The notes under the pieces were generated by a model. The model worked only from the letters and a program-made list of their open reading frames with translations, made no database searches and had not been told where the DNA came from. A stretch of DNA of 64,000 nt from Morinoia aosen (Eukaryota; Arthropoda; Malacostraca; Amphipoda; Talitridae): the NCBI GenBank assembly GCA_030386875.1, contig CM059571.1, positions 28,266,355-28,330,354 of the forward strand, read 5' to 3'. Positions 20,290-31,657 of the stretch are shown in pieces; the first letter of the stretch is position 1, and each line of letters opens with the position of its first letter. A program made the translations under genes and the position numbers.

Positions 20290-20840
20290 CAAAACTGGTG
20301 AATATACACTTTAATGCGCTCATAGAAATTAAAAATTCTGTTCTGGAAAATCACTATGGGAACGCATTCAAGAACTTTATACATAAATAACATTTTGCTC
20401 GCTGATGCATAATTTTCGAGTTATTAAACTTGGAAGATATACGAACGTCGTATATAACAGTGAAGAAACAAGGACATGTAAATACGCTGTATACACTATT
20501 GACGTAATGATAGGTTAGATTATGTTAGGTAACGTTGGGTTAGTTGAATAAACTAACCTAAATAAACCTGAAATAACTCAACTTAACTTAGCTATACCGA
20601 GACTGATGGCTTCCGCCAAAATACTGCGCGTGTTCCATCAATGGAGGTATGACTCAGCCAGCTATATAATGTTATTCTTACCTAAACTTAATTCATCTTA
20701 TAATTCGGAAATTAAGCATCAGCTAGCAAAATGTTATTCGCCTAAAACGTTCTTCTTAAATGTGCTCTTTTAGTGATTATTGGGAGCCAAATTTCTAAAT
20801 TCCATGAGCGCGTTAAAGTGTATATCGACCAAACCTCTTA
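20290..20840. mobile_element. Imperfect foldback / MITE-like inverted repeat
   Basis: Arms of about 150 bp pair imperfectly. ATACACTTTAATGCGCTCAT (from 20304) pairs with ATGAGCGCGTTAAAGTGTAT (ending 20824). ATAACATTTTGCTCGCTGATGC (near 20388; first 20 bases compared) pairs with GCATCAGCTAGCAAAATGTTAT (near 20720). The loop contains GGTTAG-like and AACCTAA-like segments that also pair. No coding content or clear target duplication. Confidence 0.6.
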
Positions 20841-21524
20841 ACAAAACTTCATTTTGCCTTGTTTGTAAAGCAAAATCGTGTAATGCTAAAGTTTGTTATT
20901 TGAATGTGTTACAAATTGTTATTGTTGATCATGATTAAGAAGCATTACCTTATATTAATTTGAGTGTGCAATCATGCTTATAAAACCCATATTAGGATTT
21001 TCTTTATGTATCAGTGAAAATTTAATGTCAAACACAGTGAAAATTACAGATAATAAACGTGAAAAGGCTAAGACTTTGTTGTGAATAGTTAGAGTACGCA
21101 ATAGTTAGCTTCATCCATAATCTTTCAAGGAATGTAATTATCAAAAAAACGATAGATAAAACCTTTCAGAATAATGTGAACTATTTTGCACAAAAAAGTG
21201 AAGAATATTTTGCAGAGTATCATGGTTAGAATTTTTATGAATGCAAACATTTTATGATAAACAATAGAAATCAGCTTGCGGAAAGCTAAATTATATTTTG
21301 AAATTACTTTTGGTTAAACATTTACCAGAATCCATGCCATAACTAGTAAACAGTTTTAATATCACAAATAAAATGTTTAAGATTAATTTTCTGGCATAAA
21401 AGTTAATATTACTTTCTTTGTAAGAGCTATTGACAAATATTTCAACACAACATTGTTCATCTCTTCAAAAACTCATATTATCTTCAGTAACGGCTTTGTG
21501 CTCTATTTTTAAATGTCGGTATTT
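20841..21524. other. Anonymous AT-rich sequence, no gene seen
   Basis: Nothing recognisable. Confidence 0.35.
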
Positions 21525-21785
21525 GTGAAGGAGAGGACCTTAATCGATTTTCTAATTTTCACTGCCTAAACATAGTTAATTAGATTGAAATAAACAATTT
21601 TTAGTATATGTGAAGGAGAGGACAATAATCGATTTTACAATTTTTGCTGCCTAAACATAGTTAATTAGATTGAAATAAACAATTTTTAGTATATGTGAAG
21701 GAGAGGACAATAATCGATTTTACAATTTTTGCTGCCTAAACATTGTTAATTAATTAGATAGAAATAAACAATTTTTCTTCTATGC
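21525..21785 (+). repeat. 85-bp tandem repeat, three copies
   Basis: Units begin GTGAAGGAGAGGAC at 21525, 21610 and 21695, exactly 85 bases apart. The second and third are almost identical for most of their length. Related units occur at 22185-22270 and inverted at 23000-23150, tying this array to the larger foldback. Confidence 0.85.
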
Positions 21786-23160
21786 ACTTATGGAGGCAAA
21801 TGAGTATTTAACGAATTATAGCGGTAGGTTTAATTTGGGTAGAGTACATTTGGGCACTTTGTAATTTATTATTTGCAGGCCCCGCGGAGCCTGAACCCAC
21901 TTCTTGGATCTTTTAGTTAACAACGCAACAGAAATTATCATCCGAAAAAAACGAGTTATAGCGGTATGTTAACTTTCGTCTTAGATGGCAGGAATGCGCT
22001 CGATCATTCAAGCGCGTCGGAAGGGAGATCTCGAGTCCATTGCAGTGTTGCCATCTGACGCGTTCGATGAATTACTTCCCGCTACAAACACTAGAGTTGC
22101 GGTAACTAATTTACCACTATACCTCCTTAAATACTCATTTGCCCCCGAAAGTGCATAGAAGAAAAATTGTTTATTTAGGGTAAATGTTGAGGACTTGACC
22201 ATAATCGATTTTCCACTTTTGGATGCCTAAATATTGTTGATGAGATCAAAATAAGCAAGTTTTCTTCAATGCACTTTCCGTCTGATATGAGTATTTTACA
22301 AGTTACCGGAAAAATTTTGGTAAATGGTAAATGAAAAATGGTAACTTGTAAAATTTTACCGGAAACACTTCATTTTTACAAGTTACCATTTCCGTCTGAA
22401 ATGAGTTACCGGAACTCCAGTGTTTTAGGCGGGGAAAATGAATAAGGGAAGCAAACACTTTATTACAAACGTAAATAGGTTGGGTCGTGAGGGGTAGCCA
22501 CAGTTCTTTTAGTGAAAATTATAACTCAATTGAAATTCTACTATGCATAAACATAGTTAATGAGATGACGAGTTATATTGTCCATGCCAAAGACTTAAAT
22601 TCGAATGTTCCCAGATGCGTCGAACCCACGATATACCGGGGTTGAAGTTACGGACCTACGGTCATATCAAGGCTTGTCAGTTACGTCGAAGCAGCGGTGC
22701 GCACTTGCACACACTCGATCATTCGACGTAATGGGTCGGTTACAACCTTCATTTATAATTTTCACTAGAAGCACTGTGGCAAGTTCACTAGAAGCACTGT
22801 GGCAAGCCCTCACGACCCAACCTCTTTACGTTTGTAATACGATGTTAGCTTCCGTTATTATTGCTGCAAAAGGCAACTTCAAAGTTTAATACTTAATTAC
22901 TTCCCGCTCCAAACACTATAATTGCCGTAAGTAATTCATTCCTATAACTCGTTAAGTAATTATTTCAGACGGAAAGTGCATAGAAGAAAAGTTGTTCATT
23001 TACACATAGTTAACTAGGTTTAGGCATCCAAAAGTGGAAAATCGATAATGGTCAAGTCCTCAACATTTACCTTATTTAGGTCTAATTTACTATGTTTAGG
23101 CACCGAAAAGTGGAAAATCGATTATGGTCCTCCCCTTAACATCTACCAAAATGTCTCCTC
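21525..23160. mobile_element. Complex foldback element with nested inverted repeats
   Basis: AACAATTTTTCTTCTATGCA (about 21768) is followed by an inverted partner ending near 22170. A second palindrome pairs TAGGTTGGGTCGTGAGGG (about 22485) with CCCTCACGACCCAACCTC (about 22808). The outer right side (23000-23150) carries inverted TGGAAAATCGAT units matching the left repeats. Between 22290 and 22400 AAGTTACC and GGTAACTT alternate. A 22-bp piece, TCACTAGAAGCACTGTGGCAAG (first 20 bases compared), is duplicated near 22765-22810. No transposase is visible. Confidence 0.6.
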
Positions 23161-23587
23161 AAGCTCGAACCATGGTTGCAACGGCCTTGCAGTTCTACAC
23201 ACTAATGTAGCTCTAGCTCAACACCCGAAAAACACATTCCTGAAAGACCAAAGTTAATATCCTTTGTTCAACAATTGAGAATGAGCAATCCTCCTACACA
23301 AGATGTTCATGTACTGCCCTATTAAAAATTATAGGAGTGGCATCGGTGATTCTTGGGAGCGCTCCCAAATATGCATGGTTGTTTCATCCATGCGTCTCCT
23401 ATGAGGCAACTTCGAAGTGTCCACTTTATAGGCGCGCCTGCGATTCTGTCCCAACCGGTGGCCACGCATGGCTCAGCATGGAGCACTACCGTCACGCTCC
23501 CAAGGCGCGACCAGTTTCTCCTATTTATCATAGAAGAATCATGAGAGGCTCAGGTTGGCCACCTCTTAATTTGATTAAAAAAAACGG
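23161..23587. other. Anonymous sequence, no gene supported
   Basis: Overlapping frames near 23337-23672 lack domains. The segment 23330-23530 is GC-richer and could be an unknown repeat. Confidence 0.35.
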
Positions 23588-23952
23588 CACAGCTGATTTC
23601 CCATTAGTCACTCTTTCCAACCGTCACACTGCTCAAACCGATTATAACCAGTTTGCCCTTGAATTACCTTAGTTCTTGCGCGATTAATCAATTCACCATA
23701 AGCAAACACGGCTTATAGCACAATAAAAATGTACCAGAGTATGTAAATTAAATACATTCTTACTAATGTGCAGAAAATTTCATGGGTGCGTGTTCATTAT
23801 TAAGCTGACATTAATGGGACATGTTTGTGACGTATAACTTATGCTTGAAGTTTTCGCAACGCAATAACTAAGGTAATTAATGGGCAACTGGCTATATTTG
23901 GTTGAGAAGCGTCAACGGTTGAATGTGCAATAATGGGAAATCAGCTGTACGC
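23588..23952. mobile_element. MITE-like inverted repeat
   Basis: Arms of about 100 bp pair imperfectly around a loop of about 160 bp. The outer ends are CAGCTGATTTCCCATTA on the left and TAATGGGAAATCAGCTG on the right. Inner landmarks are TGAATTACCTTAGTTCTTGC and its partner GCAATAACTAAGGTAATTAA. No clear target duplication. Confidence 0.65.
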
Positions 23953-24859
23953 AGCCTTGGAGGCGAAAGCCTGCAGGGAACAATATAAATGTACCTTGAA
24001 AAGAATATAGCAACAATACCCTAGGGTCGTTGAAAGAATATACTCGTAGGTGTATATATATAACAAAAACAATTATCGTCCAGCAGATTTTTCATCTTTC
24101 ATTCCTAAAATTAGAAAGGAAAATAAAATGACTTTACCTTGCTCGTGCTTAATTACACCGGCTATTCATATACACACACTCCCCCACCTATCCCCACACA
24201 CAAACCCTCCCCACACCCCCCCTCCCACACACCTACCCCCATACCCACACACAAACCCCCCCCCTACACACACACAAATATGTATCTGAATACATAGTTA
24301 ATCACCTTCAAGAACGTCCTTCAATTCAAAGGTTGCTGAAGACTGACGAGGGAAAATTCAGGTTTGGTTTCCACATTTTGTTGTTTTTACATTGCTCACA
24401 TTGAGGTTTTGCCTTCACTACCAGCCCCACCACAACGATGAATCGTCTAAAATATCAATTGACCGAGGTGGTGAAACTAGCACTGTGGTCCTTGCTCCGT
24501 TCATGCTCTTGAAATAATGCCTCTACAGACCAGCATTACACGTCTCTTCCATCTCTTGTTTCTTCTGACACCCTCTCGTACTATACACCCTCACGTAATA
24601 CACACTCGCACTGATATACACTCTAACACTACTTGAAACGTTTTAAATAATAGAGACACGATCCAGACATCTGTCACGCACAACACCAACTTCAAAACTG
24701 AGGCGAAAGATGGCAACCGTCATTTCCCTCGAGAAAGATGGCAGGCGTCTCACCGAGAGGCCATCTGCACAAGTGGCCTCTGGTAGCAACATGGGAGAAC
24801 TTGCTCGCATCGCGCTTATGAGTCGCGCCCTGGAAGTGTCAGAAGGGAAGAGGCCTCGG
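23953..24859. other. Anonymous sequence with a CA/C-rich tract
   Basis: From 24165 to 24280 the sequence is a low-complexity run of CACACA and CCCCC. The rest has no gene. The 3' untranslated end of the I-like element may begin around 24720-24900. Confidence 0.45.
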
Positions 24860-25115
24860 TTCGCTTAATACTCCTTTAATTCTCCGCTGTCTCCTTTAAT
24901 CAACCATGCTACTCCCTTAATTTTTAATAGGGTGAGCTATTCTCCTTATGGGGGGATCCAGGAGGATTTTGAAAGTCGATGGATTTCTTCAGCAGAAGTC
25001 CGTGCAACCTGACAGCTTGTAGATGTACTGGAGAGCACAAGGAGCTCCGAAGAGCAGAGAAAAGTCAGGCACACTTCAAATGTTAAATCTCACATAGATA
25101 AATCACTCAAGGTGA

Positions 25116-25541
25116 TCATAAAGTCTTCCATCTGTTTGTTGAAGTTATGAAGCCAATCAAGGAAAGAAGAATCCATGCACGAACGCAAGATGAGTAATTA
25201 CCACAGCCAAGAACATTTACAAGACAAGGTTCCAGATTAAATCTAGAGAGACACATAGCAAGGTTCACTCGAGCCAGAGCATACCTTGGGCACACCAACA
25301 GGAAGTGCTCAATTGTTTCAGGAGTGGAAAATTCTGGGTACAGTGGGCTATGGTATATACTAAATCTATTCAGGTGAGCGAAAACACCAACATGGCCGAC
25401 TCGGAATCGGATAACAATGCATTGAAATTTCCTAGAGAAGTCGACATCTAATCGAAACTCTGGCTTCCTGCTCAGCTAAAAATAGAATCTCCCCTTTTCA
25501 GAGCTCTCCACCTGTCTCTGCGAGCACCTACTCCAATGATA
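25116..25541 (-). pseudogene. ORF2 C-terminal region of the I-like element
   Basis: Read on the minus strand, an open frame from about 25450 gives VIRFRVGHVGVFAHLNRF, then SPLYPEFSTPETIEHFLLVC and PRYALARVNL, ending in a stop at 25116-25118. The R-x-x-GH segment and the E-T-x-x-H-x-L-x-x-C-P block are the C-terminal zinc-binding-like region seen after RNase H in I and Jockey ORF2 proteins; the first Cys pair is degenerate here. The upstream 90 bases contain stops. It joins to the RNase H across the mariner. Confidence 0.7.
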
Positions 25542-25655
25542 TACGAGGCGTGTCCTTAAAATAAGTTCGACGAGCCGCCGCTGGCGCTAGGATCGTTTCT
25601 ATGCGCAGCCAGGCAACAGAAGCAGGTTGTTTGGTTCCCCCGCTCCAATCCCTTA

Positions 25656-28600
25656 AGCTGGGTTTAGACGGAGGGTGTCTTCCCCGGGGCAACGCCCTCT
25701 CTCCCTCCCTGCCTCTTTAAAAAAAAACCTAAACCCCCGATCTAATGCCTCCCACCCGTTCCCCAGGCGTGGCTTCGTTGCCCCCTTCATGCTGGGACTG
25801 CCTGCGAGCACAGATCATATACTAGAAGATCTTCAACTTATCACTAAGTGAGTTTCAGCCCTGTCGACAATGACGTAGGGGCCAATTGGCCAATGACGGA
25901 GCCGGTAAATTGTTACGTGTCTCTAGTTTGAATCTGAAGTCGTTAGTCGGCTGTGAGCCTTTGACAGAGGTGTAACGAAGATTGCAGCAGAAATGGCTCC
26001 TTACGTACGCTTAAAAAAATGCGTAGTGGAAAAGTGTGCTAACTATTTTTAGCAGTTTTTTTATCACTCAAACATCTTAATGTCTTCATTATCGTATTGT
26101 TTCGACTAATTTAAGAATCTGGTATCTAATGGTTTAAAATGTTGATGAACTCTTTCCGAAAAACTTAATATACGGCACCGACGTTTTATCGCATTTAGAA
26201 CCTGAGGCTAATTTAAATGCGCCTTAGTTTATAAATATAAGTTGTAAATATGTTCATGAATGCACATTCACGTTTATGTATAGTGAAGGACAATATAAAA
26301 AAGTGTTATCAATATAATTGAAATGTACTACTTTGGCTTTCACTATCCTTATTACGCCAAGAAACGTTTCTTAACTTTAGAATATAAACTTGAGTTCCAA
26401 TCCTAACGAGTATCATAGTAATGCCTGGATACGCAGCCAATTGAAAGCCTTGTCAACAATGACGTCAGCTGCGAGTCATGGCTGCTAGAAGTTGATTGGT
26501 TGGCGTGCGTGAGTACGTTTGTCTAGAGCGGACTTGCGGTCCACCGTAGTTTTGCAGTTCTTCTTATGTAAGTGTTCTGTGCGGCGAGCGACTGAGAGGC
26601 AGTGCCATGGAGCTAGGATATATGGAGGGAGCATAGCGCACTTCGATCGGGCTCAATTTGGCTGCAAAAGTTGAAAGACTCGGGCAGTGTGAATGCCCGA
26701 CACGTCACAATTCTGAGCCAACCACAGACGCTTGGCTGAAGTTGGCTCCTCCCACCTCCTCTACCACTCCCCTCCCATTTTCCGAAGCAAGGTTAGTACC
26801 ACACCACAAGTCATAGGGTAAGGTGTGCGTGCAAGTCGCTCCAATTTGTTATAATCAAGGGCCTGTAATCTTCATAGTTTTCAACTCTTAATGTACCTTT
26901 CCTAGAAATTTTGATATTATTAAGTGTCCTCAAGTGAGGAAACCAATTTATTATCTTTCGAAGTCTTAGAATCCCAAATTAATGATTAGAGATTAACTCA
27001 ACAGCTGGAAGAGCATTCAGCGAGCGTGTCCGCACTCTCACGTAGTCAGTAGGTAACTGGCTTCCGTGCTGACGTCACACTTGCGAGACGGCTATTGGTT
27101 ACCACAGACAGAGGAGAAATCTCAAAAACTGGTTCTCTTCACAGACGGCTATGCATGCTCCCTCCATATATCCTAGCTCCATGGACAGTGCGCTCCAGAC
27201 AGTCTTGAGGGTAGGATGTATGTCTCAGCTGCTCTGTCGTAATGTTCTCATGCGTAATCTAAATCCAAGAAGTCTCTCCTGATGTGGAAAAGTGGCTGAG
27301 GGCTAAAGATTTCACATTGATAGATGTATGAAAGGAAGAAAGCGTCAGTCGGATTGTATATATTGCGGCTGTAAATATGATTTCTTTATTTAAGTATTAT
27401 CGCTGAAATGATCTATAGCTGAAATGATTTTCGATTTAATTCAAAAGTAATTACCTCTAACAGTAGTAACACAAATTTTTCGCTGTCATGCTGTTATTAC
27501 ACAAGATGGGTCGTGATAGGACTTCGACTGATATAATTTGTGTTGCATATTTCTATTTCCTGTAATCAGACTATATCGTGCATATTTCATTATTTTTGTC
27601 TCTATATACATCTGCTGGGCAAGCTATATTTTATTATTCCTTAGTTTTGGCATTAATGTCATATAAGAAGCTATATCTGCGCGAAGTTTTATTGATTCGC
27701 CTCCATTCCTTATTAATCTAATTGACACATTCGTTTCTGCCAAGGCACTTGGCCTTCGTTTAAGAAGTAATTCTTGAATTCTTCACGAATACGTTGATCT
27801 TATGCCGGCCTCCGTGAAATAGTTAGCAGGTTAAAATAGCGTCCTCTTTTCTGCACCTACCTTGAATTACATTTCCACATCCTCACTCAATCACTGTTAT
27901 AATCTCCAGGGCTGATGATTTTTTTTCTGATGATCACATCAAAAACCTCCACGAAAACGTACAAAAAATTGTTACAGCGTACCAAATCTATTTAACTAGC
28001 AATAAAACGAACATTTTAGGGTTTTACCTACGTTTTTTATTAGAATGAAGCTTTTTCCTCCTCTTCTTCCTTCATCTGCCAATGTTTTCTACTTAATTTG
28101 TTAACTGAGCTACTGTGGTGGTTTCCAATTTGTGCAATCTATGTTCTCTAACGTAGATTTTAATCGCATTCATGCATTTAGTCTTGGTCTTTTAAACGAA
28201 ATCCTTTTTTTTTGTTTTTATGTAGTTAGGGTCGAAAAAATTCTCTAGCTGCAGCAAAATAATGCGGTATTGACAAAAGCTGCATCATGAACTCGGGAAG
28301 CAGCGGTTAACAAAAGCTGCGTACCATAATTTTTCAGACAATTTGTCTTGAAAGGAGCATCTTGAACAAACAGTTCTCGCCACTTCATATTCATCTTTTC
28401 ATGCTGTTCTTCTTTCACGAAATTTTAGAAATGCATTGAATATGGTATTTTGAATTATATTTAATAAGACCTTTCAATCTTAACTCTTCTAGTTTTTTGG
28501 GACATATTTTGTTGACATTTCTCAGGAGAATGCTTCCTGCAGCTGCACCAAAATAAATCTCATTTATATTGATATTGTTTTAGGGGTTGCCTACAATTAA

Positions 28601-28847
28601 TTTTGCAATTATTGTCATTCGAAAGCAACAGATCCCTTTTTATGAAGTTGCCCATAATAAAGTTCTCACTCCAGTGAAATCAAAATACATTTTTGTAAGG
28701 GAAACTTGTATATTTGCTAAACGCACCAATTTCGGCAGCCCTGGGCATCTCACCCTCCGTCTTAATGCAAGTGGGGAAGCTTGAGTGGGTGAGAAAGGTA
28801 GGGTAAAGGGGTCACCCTGGGGAGAAACCCTCCGTCTAAAGCCGCCT
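25656..28847. mobile_element. TTA-flanked Harbinger-like element, non-autonomous
   Basis: Ends AGCTGGGTTTAGACGGAGGG on the left, and on the right the reverse complement of AGGCGGCTTTAGACGGAGGG, flanked by TTA at 25653-25655 and 28848-28850. The 3-bp target duplication and terminal A suggest PIF/Harbinger. It is 3192 bp long with no recognisable transposase. Interior segments around 25860-25930 and 26450-26530 share CAATGACG and TGACGTCA-type motifs. An 8-bp-TSD element is nested at 26606-27183. Confidence 0.7.
26606..27183. mobile_element. 8-bp-TSD MITE nested in the TTA element
   Basis: Terminal repeats begin CATGGAGCTAGGATATATGG and are near-perfect for 29 bases. Flanks are GGCAGTGC (26598-26605) and GACAGTGC (27184-27191), an 8-bp duplication with one mismatch. 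Eight-bp duplications occur in hAT and P superfamilies; the CATG start leans toward P. No coding content. Confidence 0.7.
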
Positions 28848-29005
28848 TTACTAAGCCAGCATCGCTGCGACGTTTAAGGGCCGTTTACACTGGTCTACAT
28901 TTTGCTGCAGGCTCCCGTGTAGACGCCTCGTGTGGAGCTTCACAAGAGCCATGCGCGTTCAGACTAGACACCATTGGAGCGAGCCATGGAGCGCGCGCTG
29001 CTCAA

Positions 29006-29977
29006 CAGGGCTGCCACTCTAGATATTATATAGCTAGATCTAGATGTTTTTGCTGAAGCCTAGATGTAAAATTTCGAACCTAGATATTAGCTATAAAACC
29101 TATATAGTTTTTTCAGCATGCTAGAAATTTTCTAGCTAGAATTACAATTACGCTATGTATATGATAGATTACTGTAAATTCGAATTAGAAATTCACCATA
29201 ATGGTTGGTTACTACTTCATTCTTATTATATTTGTTAATTTACTTAAGCAAATTGTCTGAATAGTGAAGCAACCATATTCTGATCATGTTATGTTCAGAT
29301 TATGAACGACACCAAGACGGCTATTTCACGGTTCATAAGCTAAAGCACATTATCTCCAATTGCAAAACTAGTGATGATATAAAAAATCATGGAATAAAAT
29401 GCACATACATTATCAAGAATGTATTGTGGCCTCATTTTGACGAAAGATTGACCAATGATATTGGTAACAATGAGTTCAGTTTATTGTTGGATGGAAGCAA
29501 TGATATTTCTATGATGAAACTACTTGGTGTATCAGTTATATTCTAAAGTAATGCATCTAATAAAGTAGAATCAACTTACTTAGCAATTGCAAAATTATTA
29601 AAAGTGATGAAGATAGCGGTGTGAGAGCCTTAAAACAATTGTTGATAAGTAGGAATCTGAGCATTGATAATTTGCAATGCAATAGAGACTGACCTTTCTA
29701 CTCGCAACACGTGTGGAATTGAAGAATATTTGGATACCAAGCTTTATTAGGGTAAATATCAGGATACTAGATAATTCATATAAAGATAAATTGCCTAATA
29801 TAAAGCAATTTATGATATAAATATCCTTATATGCTATTGTTCAACTAATTTATTATAGTAGATAATTAGCTTATTTCAAGATATATTTTTGGATGTTTTA
29901 TTTTTAAACCTAGATGTTTCTCGATATTTTTTGAGGTCACACTAGATTTTTTTGGTCAAACCAAAGTGGCAGCCATG
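29006..29977 (+). mobile_element. hAT transposon remnant
   Basis: Ends CAGGGCTGCCAC (29006) and GTGGCAGCCATG (to 29977) form short hAT-type inverted repeats. Flanks CTGCTCAA (28998-29005) and CAGCACAA (29978-29985) match at 6 of 8 positions, as expected of an old 8-bp duplication. CCTAGATGT-type subterminal repeats occur on both sides. It carries a transposase fragment. Confidence 0.7.
29286..29640 (+). pseudogene. hAT transposase fragment
   Basis: The frame reads through FTVHKLKHIISNCKTSDDIK and ends with EFSLLLDGSNDISMMKLLGV before a stop at about 29544. The same frame then continues SNASNKVESTYLAIAKLLK. FSLLLDGSNDIS corresponds to the FSLLIDESTDIS block of a hAT/ZBED-type transposase, where the Asp is a catalytic residue. 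The fragment lacks the N-terminal zinc finger and C-terminal dimerisation region. Confidence 0.65.
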
Positions 29978-30490
29978 CAGCACAAAACCAGTCAGTGTGG
30001 CCTGCTGCTATGTAATATGGATTGCTCTAGACGAGCTTGTGCGAATATTGTTGCTGCATCGTAAAGCTACGTAATCTCTTTTTTATTTACATGAGTGAAA
30101 TGTTACTATATTCGTTCATTTTCATTAAAATAAAACGGAAAGCAGCCTCCTTATATTCGCAGCTTTTAGTCTGCCAAAGGCATTGATGGGCTTAGTACAT
30201 TCCAATTAGAAGCAGTGTAGTTTCTCGCGGCAGTGTTGAGTCAGCCATAACGGGTGAGCGAGAGACGCTACCTCACTTGATGACTACCAACTGCACACTG
30301 ACCGGTCTAGAGCTGCGCCTCTCACACGTGCGGCGCTGCACGGATTCGAGCAAAGCGAATCGGGAATTTCGAACACACACACACAGATATGAACCTCTGT
30401 GGTGAGCCTCGTCTACACGAATCGCGCCTCAAGGCCGAAATGTCCCCTAGTGTAAACACCCCTTTAGTCTTGGCTCAGCAGCCGTCAGCG

Positions 30491-31555
30491 ATGGAGCTTC
30501 CTCTTGCTTCTTCCGCCAGCTGCGAGTTGCGGTCTCTTATTCGTTTCCTGGCCGCTAAGAAGAAATCGGCAAAGGAAATTCACGAAGAAATTTGTCAAGT
30601 GTATGGAGAAGAGTGTATGAGCTCCGGGATGGTGCGGAGATGGGTCAGGGACTTTAAAAATGGCCGAACAGACGTCCACGACGAAGCCCGTGCCGGGCGG
30701 CCATCGGTTTCCGACGAAACAGTAGCCAAAGTCGAAACGGCAATGCTTGAAGATCGAAGCATTACAGTTCGGGAGCTCTGCGAAAAGATTCCGGAGGTCA
30801 GCAAAACCACAACTGACAAGATTTTGACTGAACATTTAGGCTTTTCAAAGGTCTGCGCAAGATGGGTACCAAAAATGCTCACTGCAGACCACCAGCGGCA
30901 GCCGGTTGAAGCGGCCCAAGAATTTCTCGCTTTTCACGGAACAACCGAAGAGGAATTTCTGGACTCCATTGTTACTGGTGACGAGACTTGGGTACACTAC
31001 ACGACACCGGAAACAAAGGAGCAATCGAAGCAGTGGAAGCACCCTTCTTAGCCAGGAGCAAAGAAGTCCAAACAAATCCTGTCTGCCGGGAAAATCATGG
31101 CTAGCGTTTTTTGGGATCGAAAGGGCGTATTGTTGTGCGAGTTTATGCCTCGCGGGACAACAATCAATGCTGAACGGTACTGTGAGACCTTTAAAAATCT
31201 TAGACGTGAAATTCAGAACAAGAGAAAAGGAATGCTGATAAAATGAGTGCGTTTTCACCATGACAACGCCCGACCGCACACCGCCAATCGAACCACAGCC
31301 CTCATCGAAAGATTTGCATGGGAAATGGTGTCTCACCCACCCTACAGCCCAGACCTAGCACCAAGTGACTTCCATCGCTTTTCCGAGTTGAAGAAAAACC
31401 TTGGCGTAACCCAATTCCAGACAGATGATGAGGTACAAAACCGTTAGTTAGTTCTTCACGGACAGGCGGCAGAGTTCTATGACTCTGGCTTAAACAAGTG
31501 GGTGCCTCGAATGCAGAAGTGCATAGAACGCAAGGGCGATTATATAGAAAAATAA
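30491..31555 (+). pseudogene. Mariner transposase, three in-frame stops
   Basis: One frame of 354 codons from the ATG at 30491, 25 bases after the upstream insert, to TAA at 31553-31555, which is the family's normal length. Stops at 31049, 31244 and 31445 are the only breaks. N-terminal helix-turn-helix blocks include SSGMVRRWVRDFKNGRTDVH and DEARAGRPSVS. The catalytic region shows VTGDETWVHY, HHDNARPHTA and PYSPDLAPSDFH. Exactly 34 residues separate the second and third Asp, the DD34D triad of mariner. It would cut and paste the element at TA sites but cannot be full length here. Confidence 0.92.
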
Positions 31556-31657
31556 AAGAAAGACTGAACTTTCCAGAAATGTACTTTTCTTTGCAATTAA
31601 ACCAGGTTTTTGTTGTGAAAAAAATCCGTGGAACTTATTTGACGGACACGCCTCGTA

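Larger units (their letters stand above)
28877..30463 (+). mobile_element. Second TTA-flanked Harbinger-like element in the mariner
   Basis: Ends AGGGCCGTTTACACTGG on the left, and AGGGGTGTTTACACTAGG reverse-complemented on the right, flanked by TTA at 28874-28876 and 30464-30466. The GTTTACAC core resembles the CTTTCACAC end of the 4834 element. Only 26 bases of mariner separate it from the preceding insertion. Most of its length is a nested hAT; without that it is about 600 bp and non-coding. Confidence 0.7.
25544..31655 (+). mobile_element. Mariner transposon interrupted by two other elements
   Basis: Terminal repeats CGAGGCGTGTCC at 25544 and GGACACGCCTCG ending 31655 are flanked by TA at 25542-25543 and 31656-31657, the mariner/Tc1 target. 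The repeats extend inward for about 29 bases with a few mismatches. The span is 6.1 kb, but removal of the inserts at 25656-28847 and 28877-30463, each with one TTA copy, leaves 1327 bp, the usual mariner size. The transposase lies at 30491-31555 and has three stops. The element sits in ORF2 of the I-like retrotransposon and is therefore younger than it. Confidence 0.88.

Noticed and set aside
20510-20590. GGTTAG / AACCTAA segments resembling the insect telomere repeat TTAGG
   Set aside because: They are irregular, few, and pair with each other as the loop of a foldback; no tandem TTAGG run exists.
22605-23672. Several 60-110 codon frames
   Set aside because: They lie in or beside foldback palindromes and overlap each other in different frames without domains.
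24050-24289. Pro/His/Thr-rich frame over the CA/C tract
   Set aside because: Low-complexity repeat translation.
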